A program made the position numbers and the translations under genes. Positions 1 through 6,735 of a stretch of 10,259 nucleotides of DNA are shown here, in pieces (positions within the stretch are counted from its first letter, which is position 1; every line of letters starts with the position of its first letter). This DNA comes from an uncultured Clostridia bacterium. GTDB taxonomy: Bacteria; Bacillota; Clostridia; Oscillospirales; Ruminococcaceae. The notes beneath the pieces were generated by a model. It was not told the origin of the DNA and did no database searches. It worked only from the letters and a program-made list of their open reading frames with translations. The stretch lies in assembly GCA_937891895.1 (NCBI GenBank), contig CALATN010000214.1:1-10259 (forward strand). Direction: 5' to 3'.

Positions 1-1
1 G

Positions 2-286
2 TCCTGTATAACCTTCAATTTTGGCTGGCTTCCAAGAGGCGACCACAACATCTTCACCCGTAAGGAAACCAGTATTCCAGCTATTGAAAAGGGACTTAAG
101 CTTCTTAAACACGGCGGAATAATGACTCTCATCATCTACTACGGCAGAGAAACAGGCTTCGAGGAAAAGGACGCCCTCCTCGAATATCTCCCGACCCTCG
201 ACAGCAACAAATACACCGTAATCGAAATGCCATTTGTCAACCGTCCAAACTGTCCGCCGATACCGATTGTTATAATCAAAGACTAA
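2..286 (+). CDS. mnmM: MnmM (YtqB) tRNA methyltransferase, C-terminal part
   Basis: This is the last 94 residues of a gene whose start lies outside the window; the frame opens at base 2 and ends in TAA at 284-286. The protein reads SCITFNFGWLPRGDHNI and then a Lys/Leu-rich helix, LLKHGGIMTLIIYYGRETG, LLEYLPTLDSNKYTVIEM and NCPPIPIVIIKD. This is the characteristic C-terminal half of the YtqB family of class I SAM-dependent methyltransferases: FNxGxLPxGDH, GGxxxLxIYxG, and a PPxxxxIxK end. In Bacillus the family member methylates 5-aminomethyl-2-thiouridine at the tRNA wobble position to the methylaminomethyl form; older annotations say putative rRNA methylase. The SAM-binding glycine-rich loop should lie in the missing N-terminal half. 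It converges on the CotH gene and shares a hairpin with it. The family call is by recognition of the sequence; the exact substrate is inferred from the family. Confidence 0.85.
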   Translation, partial: SCITFNFGWLPRGDHNIFTRKETSIPAIEKGLKLLKHGGIMTLIIYYGRETGFEEKDALLEYLPTLDSNKYTVIEMPFVNRPNCPPIPIVIIKD

Positions 287-291
287 AAAAT

Positions 292-325
292 CTGCCTTGC
301 ACCGAAATGCAAGGCAGTAATTTTT
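292..325. terminator. Bidirectional intrinsic terminator
   Basis: A perfect 10-bp stem, CTGCCTTGCA (292-301) with TGCAAGGCAG (308-317), closes on the 6-base loop CCGAAA. It is followed by TAATTTTT on plus and by a run of six T on minus (285-290). It lies between the convergent ends of the mnmM gene and the CotH gene and can serve both. Confidence 0.88.
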
Positions 326-328
326 ATA

Positions 329-2020
329 TTATTTTTTCCATACCGTGTCAAGCCATTCAATTCGACCCGCAACAAATTCTGCAATATCACCCGCAGAATT
401 GATTCTCCAATCTTCATCACCAAGGTCATCTTCAAGTGACTCGGCAACATCACAAACCTCGTAAACAACATTCATAAGACTGTCATCCTTCTGAAGTTCA
501 GCCCACTTATCCTTGACAATATCCTGGAACCAGTCCGCATTCATAAACATAATCAACCAGATGTTTGAACGTTCAACCATATCGTGAACAGGCTTCTGGA
601 AGGTGCTTGCGTAATATGCACCGCTTGCACTGTCATTATATGACCAGTTGAAATCCCAGGGAGCAAGGAATGTCAAACGCTTATACTTGCTTGTTTCGCT
701 GAAATCAACAGCCATAAAGAAGCTTCCCGCACCAACATCATAGTTATGTACAAGCTCTTCAAGAATAAGCATATTTGCAAGAGAGTCAGTGTCTACAACA
801 GCTTCAATAGCCTGCTGTGCACTGATATATTTGCTTCCCGCATCAACAACGTTATAATCCTTGTCAAACATCATAGGTTTGTTGTTTTCAATACCCTCAT
901 AGCAGATTTTGAAAACACCCTTGTAATACTTTTCAATAAATTTACGTTGCTCGTCGGAGAAAGTGTCACTTTTTATTGTGTAACCGTCCATCTCAACCTT
1001 ACGTGTTTCACCAAGCATATCGGTATATTCCATACCATTGTAATCAAGCTCAAAGAAAGGTTCGTTCGGGTCTTCTCCGGCATAGTTGTCAAGTTCAATC
1101 AGATAACCGATATCTGTGTGCTTTTCATCTTCTTTAGGTTCATAAACATCAACCCTGTCATCAGCTGCCTGAGTATGCTCACAGAGCAGATATATTCCTT
1201 CAAATTCACCATTTATGTAAAGGTTGACGTAAGCGCAGTCTGAGCTGTAATATTTCCCATCAAATATTTCTTCAGCAAGACTTAATGCCATAAAGTCAGG
1301 AATAAGATTCCAGTTTGATTTTAACAGTACCCAGCTTTTGTATTTCTTTCCGTCGTGAAGACCAAGCATATTCTGCTTTTCCTTGAATTTGATACGATAG
1401 GGAAGCACCGTATCGTTTGCTGATGAGTTACCTCTTACTTTTACACCGCTTTCAGCAGTAAGTCTGTATTTTTCATCACAGTTGAATACGTCAATAACTG
1501 TGTCATTGTAAACTTCTTTTGAAGCAATTTTTTCACCATTATATGTAAGAATATGTACAACTGGGTAATCACGTTTTTCACTTATCTCTTTAATAAGTTC
1601 ATTCATTCTGTCACTTATTTCAATATACTGCTTCATTACAGGAGAGGTCTCTTCTGTCTTTGCGGCAGTTGAAGCTGCAGTTGTCACAGCGGTTGTAGTT
1701 TCGGCAGTTGCCTTAGTTGTAACAGTAGCTGCTTCTGATTTTTCTGTTTCAGTTGTTTCTTCCGTAACAGTTGTTTCAGCTTCAGTAGATGCATCAGTAA
1801 CGTATTCGGTTGATTCTTCAAGAATTGTTTCCGTTACAGTAGTTGTGGATGGCACAGCATAAGTTTCGGTAAGCTCATCATCTGTATCGGAGGGTGCAGA
1901 ATTTACAGCAGCCGATGATGTTTCAGCAATAACGCTTTCCTGCTGTGGAGCATTATTTCCGCCACAGGAGCACAGCATCAAAGCAGCAGCAAGAACAGCA
2001 ATAAAATACATATATTTCAT
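329..2020 (-). CDS. CotH-kinase family lipoprotein
   Basis: A 563-residue protein. The start at 2020 is chosen because AAAGGA lies about 10 bases upstream and the protein then opens with a lipoprotein signal, MKYMYFIAVLAAALMLCSC, with lipobox LCSC and lipidation at Cys19; a longer in-frame start at 2041 has neither. Residues about 23-128 are a low-complexity Thr/Ser/Glu/Ala linker. The rest is a CotH domain: KVRGNSS near 195-200, LPYRIKF, NLYINGEFEGIYLLCEHT near 266-283, HNYDVGAGSFFM near 425-436 and PWDFNWSY near 454-461. Asp428 and Asp456 match by eye the two acidic catalytic positions of CotH kinases, which phosphorylate protein serines; Bacillus CotH phosphorylates spore coat proteins. 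In ruminococci related domains are usually extracellular. The expected location is the outer face of the membrane, with the linker holding the kinase off the surface. Its substrate is not evident here, and the linker itself is a conceivable target. Confidence 0.88.
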   Translation of the reverse strand: MKYMYFIAVLAAALMLCSCGGNNAPQQESVIAETSSAAVNSAPSDTDDELTETYAVPSTTTVTETILEESTEYVTDASTEAETTVTEETTETEKSEAATVTTKATAETTTAVTTAASTAAKTEETSPVMKQYIEISDRMNELIKEISEKRDYPVVHILTYNGEKIASKEVYNDTVIDVFNCDEKYRLTAESGVKVRGNSSANDTVLPYRIKFKEKQNMLGLHDGKKYKSWVLLKSNWNLIPDFMALSLAEEIFDGKYYSSDCAYVNLYINGEFEGIYLLCEHTQAADDRVDVYEPKEDEKHTDIGYLIELDNYAGEDPNEPFFELDYNGMEYTDMLGETRKVEMDGYTIKSDTFSDEQRKFIEKYYKGVFKICYEGIENNKPMMFDKDYNVVDAGSKYISAQQAIEAVVDTDSLANMLILEELVHNYDVGAGSFFMAVDFSETSKYKRLTFLAPWDFNWSYNDSASGAYYASTFQKPVHDMVERSNIWLIMFMNADWFQDIVKDKWAELQKDDSLMNVVYEVCDVAESLEDDLGDEDWRINSAGDIAEFVAGRIEWLDTVWKK

Positions 2021-2052
2021 AAAATAAGTCCTTTCATACAATTTATGTAATA

Positions 2053-2081
2053 ATTATACTATTACGCTGATATAAATTCAA
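2053..2081 (-). promoter_or_regulatory. Promoter of the CotH gene
   Basis: Read on minus, TTGAAT (2076-2081) and TATAAT (2053-2058) are separated by 17 bases. Transcription should start near 2046, leaving a leader of about 26 bases before the AAAGGA site and the ATG at 2020. Confidence 0.8.
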
Positions 2082-2085
2082 TACC

Positions 2086-2101
2086 GTAAAGTTAACTTTA
2101 C
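2086..2101. promoter_or_regulatory. Perfect 16-bp palindrome, possible operator
   Basis: GTAAAGTTAACTTTAC is a perfect inverted repeat centred 5 bases upstream of the CotH -35 box. On plus it is followed by AGCTA and eight T. It has no room for a hairpin loop unless four central bases unpair, so a protein-binding site is the better reading than a terminator for the minus-strand gene. The remaining intergenic bases 2102-2179 hold no clear terminator for the membrane protein gene upstream. Confidence 0.4.
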
Positions 2102-2179
2102 AGCTATTTTTTTTATGTGCCTTATTCCATAAGAAACAATGTGAAGATACGATTTTGTATTTCTCCTTATCTACAGCGT

Positions 2180-3460
2180 CTATTTTACTTTCTTTGGCTG
2201 TATACATAATTCTGTGTTATACCACAAAATTGCAAGTAAGCAAAGAATAACTGTAATCTGTGCACGGTATGTAAAGAATTCGTGCAGATAAGAATGATTA
2301 TTAAGTACCATATATCGTATATACGGAATTAAAGCCATAATAAGCAGCGTGAAAGTAGCTGAAATATTTTTTTCTTTTTTTCTGAACAGCAAAAAGATAC
2401 TTCCCATAATTAAAGCTGTAACTGTAATGCCAAGAATAACACTGCTAATCTCAATACGTTCTGTTCCACCAAAAATAGTAGAAAGATTTGCCAATATAGC
2501 AGAAGGAATTTGTTTATACAGTGGCATCTGTGTTTCATCATACAGACGTACCTCCGCAGCCGATAGTGCGGTAATATATTTGTTTTCACCTGTAATTGCA
2601 GATGCAGCTGACCATTTTACAATAAATGTCATTGTATAAGAAATTCCCCAGCAAAATCCGCATTTTGCTGATAACAGAAAATTTTCCTTGAAATTACCGA
2701 GTCTGTTATCGTCTGCTCTTACAATAAACACCAATACAAGCGGGACAAGCAGTGAAATCGTTTCAACTGTGAGAAAATCAAAAAAAGCAATCATTACACC
2801 GCCTATAACGGAAAGTAATGTAAGATAGCAATCATTCTTTTTCTCAAGAATAATATAAAACGGACAAAGTGAAAAGCATACCATAAATGCAGGAATGTAT
2901 TCAAGTGAAAGACGTATATTCCAAAACTGAATTCCAATCAGAGAAATACAAAGTGCAGCAGCAGCAAAATAATGTTTTTGGGACATTAGAATAAAAAGTG
3001 TCATAGCAACTAAAATGATTAGTACAGCAAAGCTGATGTTCCTCACACCATTAACGTCTGTAAAAAAAAGAAGCGGACGTATGAAAGCAACAGAACCATG
3101 CCAGTACCTTGTATAATCCGTATTGGGTGCTGTTCCGTTTAAACTTTGATATAAGCCCCAGTTTTCACCATAGTCCTCACCATTATAATATTTTGTATCA
3201 ATTGATGAAACAAAAGGGGAATTGCTTTTAATATTCCACAAAACATTAAGCAGAATTGAGTCAGCATAGTTATCAGCAACAGAATTGTAAGTATTGTATT
3301 TTCCAAATGCAAACGGGTCATTTTCATTGTAATGAACAGCACTTTTTACCATATTATCCTTAATGGCTGTATTTGGAATACAGGAGGATAAAATAAGGAT
3401 TGTCCATAAACAAATCAGCGTAGCACAAAACACTGCAAGATGAGACAATATTTTTTTCAT
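2180..3460 (-). CDS. Polytopic membrane protein of unknown function
   Basis: A 426-residue protein starting MKKILSHLAVF at 3460, with AAGGAA placed 7 bases upstream. An in-frame extension to 3574 is possible but would run through the tRNA terminator and into the tRNA, so it is rejected. About ten hydrophobic segments can be seen, near residues 8-27, 141-159, 164-180, 188-206, 212-229, 231-248, 264-281, 337-358, 367-386 and 398-414. A polar domain of about 110 residues (28-140) follows the first segment and should be outside the cell. It contains RYWHGSVAFIRPLLFF near 118-133; another striking motif is NNHSYLHEFFTYRAQ near 387-401. The shape recalls multi-pass polysaccharide or GT-C-like proteins, but I do not recognise the family securely and assign no activity. 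LSSC at 24-27 mimics a lipobox but is probably coincidence. No own promoter is evident; see the tRNA-Thr terminator. Confidence 0.75.
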   Translation of the reverse strand: MKKILSHLAVFCATLICLWTILILSSCIPNTAIKDNMVKSAVHYNENDPFAFGKYNTYNSVADNYADSILLNVLWNIKSNSPFVSSIDTKYYNGEDYGENWGLYQSLNGTAPNTDYTRYWHGSVAFIRPLLFFTDVNGVRNISFAVLIILVAMTLFILMSQKHYFAAAALCISLIGIQFWNIRLSLEYIPAFMVCFSLCPFYIILEKKNDCYLTLLSVIGGVMIAFFDFLTVETISLLVPLVLVFIVRADDNRLGNFKENFLLSAKCGFCWGISYTMTFIVKWSAASAITGENKYITALSAAEVRLYDETQMPLYKQIPSAILANLSTIFGGTERIEISSVILGITVTALIMGSIFLLFRKKEKNISATFTLLIMALIPYIRYMVLNNHSYLHEFFTYRAQITVILCLLAILWYNTELCIQPKKVK

Positions 3461-3476
3461 ATAATCATTCCTTAAT

Positions 3477-3511
3477 AAAAAAAGCCCAGGAGAGCTGTAA
3501 CTCTCATGAGC
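3477..3511 (-). terminator. Terminator after tRNA-Thr, in the leader of the membrane protein gene
   Basis: On minus, GCTCA-T-GAGAG, the loop TTACAG and CTCTC-C-TGGGC form a stem of ten pairs with one internal mismatch, followed by seven T (3477-3483). It lies between tRNA-Thr and the ribosome binding site of the membrane protein gene, which begins 5-10 bases after the T-run, so it also acts as a potential attenuator for that gene. Confidence 0.8.
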
Positions 3512-3548
3512 AGAAAATGGCAACCGAAATATCAGAGAGCTGCCTGTA

Positions 3549-3624
3549 TGGAGCTGGTGACGTGACTCGAACACGCGACCTGCTCATTACGAATGAGCTG
3601 CACTACCGACTGTGCTACACCAGC
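3549..3624 (-). tRNA. tRNA-Thr (anticodon CGT)
   Basis: Read on minus, the acceptor GCTGGTG pairs with CACCAGC, the anticodon stem GCTCA/TGAGC holds the loop TTCGTAA, and the T-arm is GCGTG-TTCGAGT-CACGT with one G-T pair. The discriminator is T and CCA is encoded (3549-3551). The anticodon CGT reads ACG threonine codons. All stems are intact and the body is 73 bases without CCA. Confidence 0.96.
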
Positions 3625-3641
3625 AATTTCAATACTTACTA

Positions 3642-3670
3642 ATTATATATTTAATTTTTAAAAAAGTCAA
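3642..3670 (-). promoter_or_regulatory. Promoter of tRNA-Thr
   Basis: On minus, TTGACT (3665-3670) and TATAAT (3642-3647) are 17 bases apart, with the start point expected near 3635, about ten bases before the tRNA. It may also supply the membrane protein gene by read-through. Confidence 0.88.
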
Positions 3671-3689
3671 TATAAATTTTAATTTTTAT

Positions 3690-3718
3690 TTGAAATTTTC
3701 AAAAGAGTATGATATAAT
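3690..3718 (+). promoter_or_regulatory. Promoter of the pseudo-signal-peptidase gene
   Basis: TTGAAA (3690-3695) and TATAAT (3713-3718) are 17 bases apart, with an extended -10 TG at 3710-3711. It is divergent from the tRNA-Thr promoter, the two -35 boxes being only 19 bases apart. Confidence 0.88.
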
Positions 3719-3765
3719 GTATTTGTATTGTATTTTTATGTAGAAATTTGCTCAGGAGGGTTTTT

Positions 3766-5001
3766 ATGTCACGTTCAAAGAAAAAAGTTTCACCCTTTGC
3801 GGTTGTTGAAATAATATTTATTGTTATACTTGTAATAGTAATGGTAGCGATGCTTGCGTTTAATTTTCTTTTCAAGAAAAATAATACCGCAGCAACAGTT
3901 TTTGGATATAGCTTCTACAATACAAAAGCAGTAAATATGCTTCCCGATTTTCCCGAAAATACTGTTGTCATCGCCAAAGAATCGGAAATTGCCAATATAA
4001 TTGAGGGTTCGGTTATTTTGTGCAATATCGGAGATTATACAACACTTATCCGTGTCACCCAAATTCAGCAGGAAGCTGATAAAACATACTATGTCGTAAA
4101 GTTTGATACATCTTCCGCAAACGAAACCTTCCGTATAGAATCAGATGCAGTAATTGCCAAAGCAGTGTGGCAGATAAACGGATTTGGCAAGTTCCTCGAT
4201 TTTGCAACATCGACCATAGGTATAATAATTGCTGTTGTCATCCCGCTCATTTTCATAATTTCAATTCAGGTTGCACGAATTCTAAGTATACATAAGCTTG
4301 AAGATGAAGCTGATTCGCTTGAAGATATTGATGATATCATTCAGTCACGTAAGAAGGAAGAACCTGCACCTGTAACTTTCTCAGAACCGAGATTTGTTGA
4401 AGATATAACAGAAACACATCCGATGACAAATCACACTTCTGAATTGAAACCTGATAAAATACTTTCTGTAGATAACAGAGGACGTGCCGAATATACAGAA
4501 AGAAGAACAGATTCACAGGGAAATTCTCCGTTGTTTTCATATGATACATTGAAGAAGCCTGCTTCTTCACGTGAAACTGTTTCAGCAGTGGTGTCTTCTG
4601 CTGCTGACAATGAAATGTATATGAACACTCCTACAAGAATTACTCCCGAAATGAAAAAAACAGCAGAATTTTTTGAGATGTACAATCCATCCAAATCTGC
4701 TGACAAGGAGTCTGTTGTGTTTACTCCTCATATGAGTAACATCATTCCTGAAAGTATAGCTGCAGTGCAGGAGGAAATTTCCACACCTAAGAAATCAGGT
4801 TTTGACGACAGTGTTAAGGCGTATTTTGACAAAAGCAATGATTCAACGGCTGCTCATACTGATAAGAGTGAATCGCTTATTCCTGATCAGGCAGTAGTAC
4901 CTAAGGAAACAATTGCACCTCCGAAGAAGATGAAAAATAATAAGGCACTTGCAGAGCTTATGAGTATTATTGATGCAGAGGAAACAAAGCTGAAAAAATA
5001 A
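3766..5001 (+). CDS. Membrane protein with degenerate signal-peptidase-I-like domain and long cytosolic tail
   Basis: A 411-residue protein from the ATG at 3766, preceded by AGGAGG at 3754-3759; an in-frame TTG at 3748 lies before that site and is not used. Order: a basic N-terminus (SRSKKK), membrane segment about 11-36, outer domain about 45-145, second membrane segment about 149-170, then a polar Ser/Thr/Glu/Lys-rich tail of 240 residues predicted to be inside. The outer domain lines up by eye with SipW/ER-type signal peptidases: VFGYSFY; NMLPDFPENTVVIAK for the SM-EPT-P-G--V-V-K box; EGSVILCN for VGDVI; LIRVTQI for THRVVEI; YYVVKFDTSSAN for the TKGDAN box; GFGKFLDF for LGKIL. The catalytic Ser is Asn57 and the His/Lys position is Ile95, so protease activity is not expected. 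The tail ends in a helical ALAELMSIIDAEE segment. The function is unknown; scaffold or sensor roles are guesses. It is a single-gene transcript closed by a strong terminator. Confidence 0.72.
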   Translation: MSRSKKKVSPFAVVEIIFIVILVIVMVAMLAFNFLFKKNNTAATVFGYSFYNTKAVNMLPDFPENTVVIAKESEIANIIEGSVILCNIGDYTTLIRVTQIQQEADKTYYVVKFDTSSANETFRIESDAVIAKAVWQINGFGKFLDFATSTIGIIIAVVIPLIFIISIQVARILSIHKLEDEADSLEDIDDIIQSRKKEEPAPVTFSEPRFVEDITETHPMTNHTSELKPDKILSVDNRGRAEYTERRTDSQGNSPLFSYDTLKKPASSRETVSAVVSSAADNEMYMNTPTRITPEMKKTAEFFEMYNPSKSADKESVVFTPHMSNIIPESIAAVQEEISTPKKSGFDDSVKAYFDKSNDSTAAHTDKSESLIPDQAVVPKETIAPPKKMKNNKALAELMSIIDAEETKLKK

Positions 5002-5023
5002 AATTTGTTCAGATATGAAGATG

Positions 5024-5056
5024 CCCCATATTCCAAATGGAATATGGGGTCTTTTT
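5024..5056 (+). terminator. Intrinsic terminator
   Basis: CCCCATATTCCA (5024-5035) pairs perfectly with TGGAATATGGGG (5038-5049), followed by TCTTTTT. It ends the plus-strand gene at 5001 and touches the stop codon of the convergent LacI gene. On minus no T-run follows the stem, so it serves that gene poorly. Confidence 0.88.
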
Positions 5057-6065
5057 ACATAGCGTGAGAATAAACCATCGAAGATTTTGCAACAGATTTT
5101 TTCTGAATAAAGCTGCACGGTATCTTTATATGTTTTGAAGCTTTTTTGCCATTGATAGCAGCAATTGTAAGTGTAAGAGCCATATCACTTATCATATCTG
5201 TTTTTGTATCTATGTAAGCGATGCTGTGGTTGCAGTCTAAAGCAGTTTCATTGCCTTTTAATCCTACAATTGTGATGTCACGTGGTATTTTAAGTCCAAG
5301 TTTTTCAGCAGCAGATGCAGCAGCAACAGCAGTAGCTTCATCTTGTGTAATGATTGCAGTAACGGAAGGATTGCTTTTCAGTGCTGATGCAATAGCTTCG
5401 GAAGGTGTATTGCGTGAAATACAGTCAGCAGAACAAAAGCTTTGTCTTCTCAAGCCGGAAAGCTTGATGCCCTCTTCAAAGCCCTGAGAAAGTTTTTTGC
5501 CAAAAGCTGTTTTGTCACTGATGCAGTAAAGAAAATTCTTGTGTCCGTAATCATCGGAAAGCTTCATAACAGCCTTGGAGATTGTTTCACTTTCATTTGA
5601 AGTGATACAATATATATTTTTGCCTGTCATAAAAGAATTTATGAGAATTACAGGTCTGTCTGATGCGGCAGCTGCAATAAATTCATTGCATTTTTCTTCA
5701 ATTTCGAATCCCATAAAAATAAAACTTCTGAAATTCTTGCTTAAGTAATGTTCAATCTTTTCAGAAGCGTTTTTTACAGTTTCAGAATCAATTTCAATCA
5801 CTGTAAAACCATTTTCTGAAAATCTGTCTTTAATCTGTTCAATGGCAGCACGGTTTCTGTAATTCGTGTCTGTAACAAGAGCAATCAGCTTTACTTTAGT
5901 ATCATAACCAGTTTCAAATCCATTGAAGCTGAAATTTATGTCATTTTCGTTGATAGTGTCAATAATACGCTGCTTTGTGCTGTCTTTAATTTTGTCACCA
6001 TTGAGTGCACGATAAATTGTTGACTTGGAAACACCTGTTATTTCAGCAAGCTTGATTACATTCAT
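5055..6065 (-). CDS. LacI-family transcriptional regulator (first)
   Basis: A 336-residue protein starting MNVIKLAEITGVSKSTIYRAL at 6065, chosen because GGAGG lies about 8 bases upstream; an in-frame ATG at 6098 would precede that site. Residues 3-22 form the LacI-type helix-turn-helix, with the expected LAEITGVSKSTIYRALNG. Residues about 57-330 form the periplasmic-binding-protein-like effector domain (VKLIALVTDT, RPVILINSF, AIITQDEATAVAAASAAEKLGLKIPRDITIVGL). The hinge region, normally Y-PN--AR-L, reads INFSFNGFETGYDTK here and lacks the usual Pro, Ala-Arg and Leu residues. Family members repress or activate sugar-use genes in response to a sugar or nucleotide ligand. No such genes are adjacent, so the target is unknown. 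It is read from a promoter about 230 bases upstream with a structured leader, and it is divergent from a second LacI gene. Confidence 0.9.
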   Translation of the reverse strand: MNVIKLAEITGVSKSTIYRALNGDKIKDSTKQRIIDTINENDINFSFNGFETGYDTKVKLIALVTDTNYRNRAAIEQIKDRFSENGFTVIEIDSETVKNASEKIEHYLSKNFRSFIFMGFEIEEKCNEFIAAAASDRPVILINSFMTGKNIYCITSNESETISKAVMKLSDDYGHKNFLYCISDKTAFGKKLSQGFEEGIKLSGLRRQSFCSADCISRNTPSEAIASALKSNPSVTAIITQDEATAVAAASAAEKLGLKIPRDITIVGLKGNETALDCNHSIAYIDTKTDMISDMALTLTIAAINGKKASKHIKIPCSFIQKKSVAKSSMVYSHAM

Positions 6066-6299
6066 TTGATAACCTCCGAAGGCATATTTGTTAATCAATT
6101 CAAAGATTTTTGTTTTTTAGTTTCGAGAAGGTTCGGAGCTGGGATTCAACTCCGAACCTCGAAATTAAGGAGAAGATGAATAGGGGATGCATAAAATGTA
6201 TTTTGGTGTACTGTGTCTATACGACACAGTACACCATTTTGTCGCTAATTAAATGTTAAATGTGTAAATATATAGTTTGGAGAACAGCGTAAATGTTAC
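6066..6299 (-). promoter_or_regulatory. Long structured 5' leader of the first LacI gene
   Basis: If transcription starts from the promoter at 6306-6333, the leader is about 234 bases and holds two strong hairpins. The first to be transcribed is a perfect 14-bp stem, TGGTGTACTGTGTC (6204-6217) with GACACAGTACACCA (6223-6236), loop 5. The second pairs TTTCGA and GGTTCGGAG (6121-6126 and 6130-6138) with CTCCGAACC and TCGAAA (6150-6164), with a 3-base bulge and an 11-base loop. Neither has a T-run on minus; the first is followed by TTTT on plus. It matches no riboswitch class that I recognise. Confidence 0.45.
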
Positions 6300-6305
6300 G
6301 GTTTT

Positions 6306-6333
6306 ATTATATCAATATAAAGAATTTTGTCAA
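6306..6333 (-). promoter_or_regulatory. Promoter for the first LacI gene
   Basis: On minus, the consensus TTGACA (6328-6333) and TATAAT (6306-6311) are 16 bases apart. The -10 box overlaps a 14-bp palindrome, TTATATCAATATAA (6307-6320), which could allow autoregulation. The next minus-strand gene is LacI at 6065, about 230 bases downstream. Confidence 0.75.
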
Positions 6334-6400
6334 TTAAAAATTAGAGAAGCGGCAATGTGCACAAAAAAATCCAATAAATCTTTGAGTAACTGCACATATC

Positions 6401-6451
6401 TTGTTATCACTTTAACAAACTACCATACTTGCTTTGTTAAAAGTGAACAAA
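6401..6451. promoter_or_regulatory. Two similar inverted repeats, candidate operators
   Basis: Site 1 is TTGTTA-TCACTT-TAACAA (6401-6418). Site 2 is TTTGTT-AAAAGTG-AACAAA (6433-6451). The second read on the opposite strand (TTTGTTCACTTTTAACAAA) is nearly the first (TTGTTATCACTTTAACAAA). They lie between the two divergent LacI promoters. Together they could also pair as one long hairpin around a 13-base loop, but duplicated symmetric sites beside regulators favour protein binding. Confidence 0.4.
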
Positions 6452-6523
6452 AAACAATACAGAACGTTTAATACTACGGCAAATGTGCTGCAAGAAAACT
6501 AAAAATAATTGTGTGAAGAAACT

Positions 6524-6559
6524 AATTACGAAAACATTTTCGGGGTTTTCGTAATTTTT
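6524..6559 (+). terminator. Terminator-like hairpin without a known gene
   Basis: AATTACGAAAAC (6524-6535) pairs perfectly with GTTTTCGTAATT (6545-6556), followed by TTT after the stem. No plus-strand gene is recognisable upstream of it. The rest of the 6066-6735 gap is AT-rich with no coding signal. It may end a short plus-strand RNA or act as another operator. Confidence 0.4.
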
Positions 6560-6682
6560 GTAATTGTTTTCATTCATAAAATGTTTTAAAATTCAAGTTA
6601 ATTTTATTGCATAAATTTAATTAAATAATGCTTAAATTTATAAAGAATTGATTAAATTTTAAACAAGTATTTTCAAAATTGC

Positions 6683-6711
6683 TTGCTAATTGATGTGAAA
6701 TATGGTATCAT
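6683..6711 (+). promoter_or_regulatory. Promoter of the LacI-HAD operon
   Basis: TTGCTA (6683-6688) and TATCAT (6706-6711) are 17 bases apart, with an extended -10 TG at 6703-6704 and very AT-rich sequence upstream. The start point should be near 6718, leaving under 20 bases of leader before the first possible start codon. Confidence 0.65.
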
Positions 6712-6735
6712 ACTTGTAGTGATGATAAAAAGGGG

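Noticed and set aside
746..1243. 165-codon plus-strand open frame inside the CotH gene
   Set aside because: It is antisense to conserved CotH domain sequence, has no ribosome binding site and resembles no protein family.
3434..3460. Lipobox-like LSSC in the first membrane segment of the multi-pass protein
   Set aside because: The protein has about ten membrane segments, and the Cys looks like a chance residue after the first helix; not strong enough to call a lipoprotein.
3461..3574. N-terminal extension of the membrane protein to 3574
   Set aside because: It would translate the tRNA terminator and the 3' end of tRNA-Thr; the ATG at 3460 has a proper AAGGAA site.
6176..6250. 24-codon frame after AAGGAG on plus
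   Set aside because: The spacing to the ATG is only 3 bases and the frame is mostly the perfect hairpin of the LacI leader.
6277..6471. 64-codon plus-strand frame starting with TTG
   Set aside because: It covers a consensus minus-strand promoter and the inverted repeats, has no ribosome binding site and a composition of random AT-rich DNA.
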